Of a stretch of DNA of 8,498 nucleotides, positions 8,369-8,498 are shown in pieces; the first letter of the stretch is position 1, and every line of letters starts with the position of its first letter. The stretch is from an uncultured Phycisphaerae bacterium (lineage in GTDB: Bacteria; Planctomycetota; Phycisphaerae; Phycisphaerales; SM1A02). The notes below the pieces were generated by a model. The model was given only the letters and a program-made list of their open reading frames with translations. It made no database searches and was not told the DNA's origin. Location: contig CALCOW010000340.1 in NCBI GenBank assembly GCA_937899935.1, positions 1 through 8,498 on the forward strand, in the 5' to 3' direction. The translations under genes and the position numbers were made by a program.

Positions 8369-8374
8369 AGTATA
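8369..8374 (-). promoter_or_regulatory. Possible -10 box (TATACT) for the small membrane protein gene
   Basis: The minus strand carries TATACT, one mismatch from the sigma70 consensus. It would place the transcript start near 8362 and give a leader of about 24 bases before the ATG. I see no good -35 hexamer 16-18 bases upstream. Read-through from the tRNA operon is an alternative source of transcription. Confidence 0.35.
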
Positions 8375-8429
8375 CGTTTAAGCGACGCGAGAGAAGTTCG
8401 GGTCTAATGTCTGCGATTCGAATCCAATC

Positions 8430-8444
8430 ACAAGCGCTGCTTGT
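8430..8444 (-). terminator. Short perfect hairpin just downstream of the tRNA 3' end
   Basis: ACAAGC and GCTTGT form a perfect six-base-pair stem around a three-base loop, beginning six bases after the mature tRNA 3' end on the minus strand. The position suits a tRNA 3' processing or termination element. No U-run follows, so intrinsic termination would be weak. The call is tentative. Confidence 0.3.
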
Positions 8445-8450
8445 CAATAA

Positions 8451-8498
8451 CTGGGGATCAAGGATTCGAACCTTGACTAACTGATTCAGAGTCAGCCG
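8451..8498 (-). tRNA. tRNA-Gln (anticodon CUG), 3' part only, cut by window edge
   Basis: Read on the minus strand, the visible 48 bases run from position 25/26 to the discriminator. The anticodon stem GCTGA/TCAGT (five pairs, one G-U at the outer end) holds the loop CTCTGAA, giving anticodon CTG at 8489-8487. A four-base variable loop follows. The T arm CAAGG-TTCGAAT-CCTTG has five perfect pairs. The acceptor 3' strand is ATCCCCA with discriminator G73. The CCCCAG end and G73 match bacterial tRNA-Gln, whose 5' end is usually UGGGG. CCA is not encoded (TTA follows), so it would be added by nucleotidyltransferase. The D arm and 5' acceptor strand lie beyond 8498. Confidence 0.93.

Noticed and set aside
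8058..8381. 107-codon + strand reading frame opposite the small membrane protein
   Set aside because: Its translation is low-complexity and polar with no fold signature, whereas the minus strand gives two clean membrane helices with a positive-inside pattern.
8415..8425. GATTCGAATC palindrome 26 bases beyond the tRNA 3' end, resembling a second T-loop or an att-like repeat of the tRNA
   Set aside because: The flanking bases cannot form a T stem in either orientation, only about eight bases match the tRNA, and no integrase or island boundary is seen.
8442..8447. TTGACA on the minus strand just after the tRNA, a perfect -35 hexamer
   Set aside because: The sequence 17 bases downstream (GATTCG) is not a -10 box, and the hexamer overlaps the hairpin after the tRNA, so it is probably coincidental.

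Overview
The window is dominated by one very long open reading frame on the + strand that runs in from beyond base 1 and stops at 7470. It encodes the C-terminal 2489 residues of a giant outer-membrane secretin. I count about 25 tandem copies of a secretin N1-type domain (Secretin_N family fold), followed by one intact secretin channel domain and a short acidic tail. Ordinary secretins (GspD, PilQ, PulD, InvG) carry only two to four such domains, so the expansion is the outstanding feature here.

A small lipoprotein gene follows directly. Its start codon overlaps the secretin stop (ATGA), so the two are almost certainly co-transcribed and translationally coupled. The pair resembles secretin plus lipoprotein partner arrangements, but the lipoprotein is not a recognisable pilotin. 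Facing it, with a 17-base gap, is a minus-strand gene for a 91-residue protein with two membrane helices. Behind that gene, also on the minus strand, is the 3' two-thirds of a tRNA-Gln(CUG) cut by the right edge of the window. The 112 bases between them hold a likely promoter -10 box for the small membrane protein and a short perfect hairpin just after the tRNA.

The organism is a diderm bacterium, since it has both a secretin and a lipobox lipoprotein. Roughly balanced base composition, a very long secretin-repeat protein and a tRNA without an encoded CCA would fit a marine planctomycete (Phycisphaerae-like) or a related PVC lineage. This placement is inference from gene style, not from a marker gene. 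I see no mobile element, CRISPR array, integrase or defence gene. The likely novelty is the scale and architecture of the repeat secretin together with its coupled lipoprotein.
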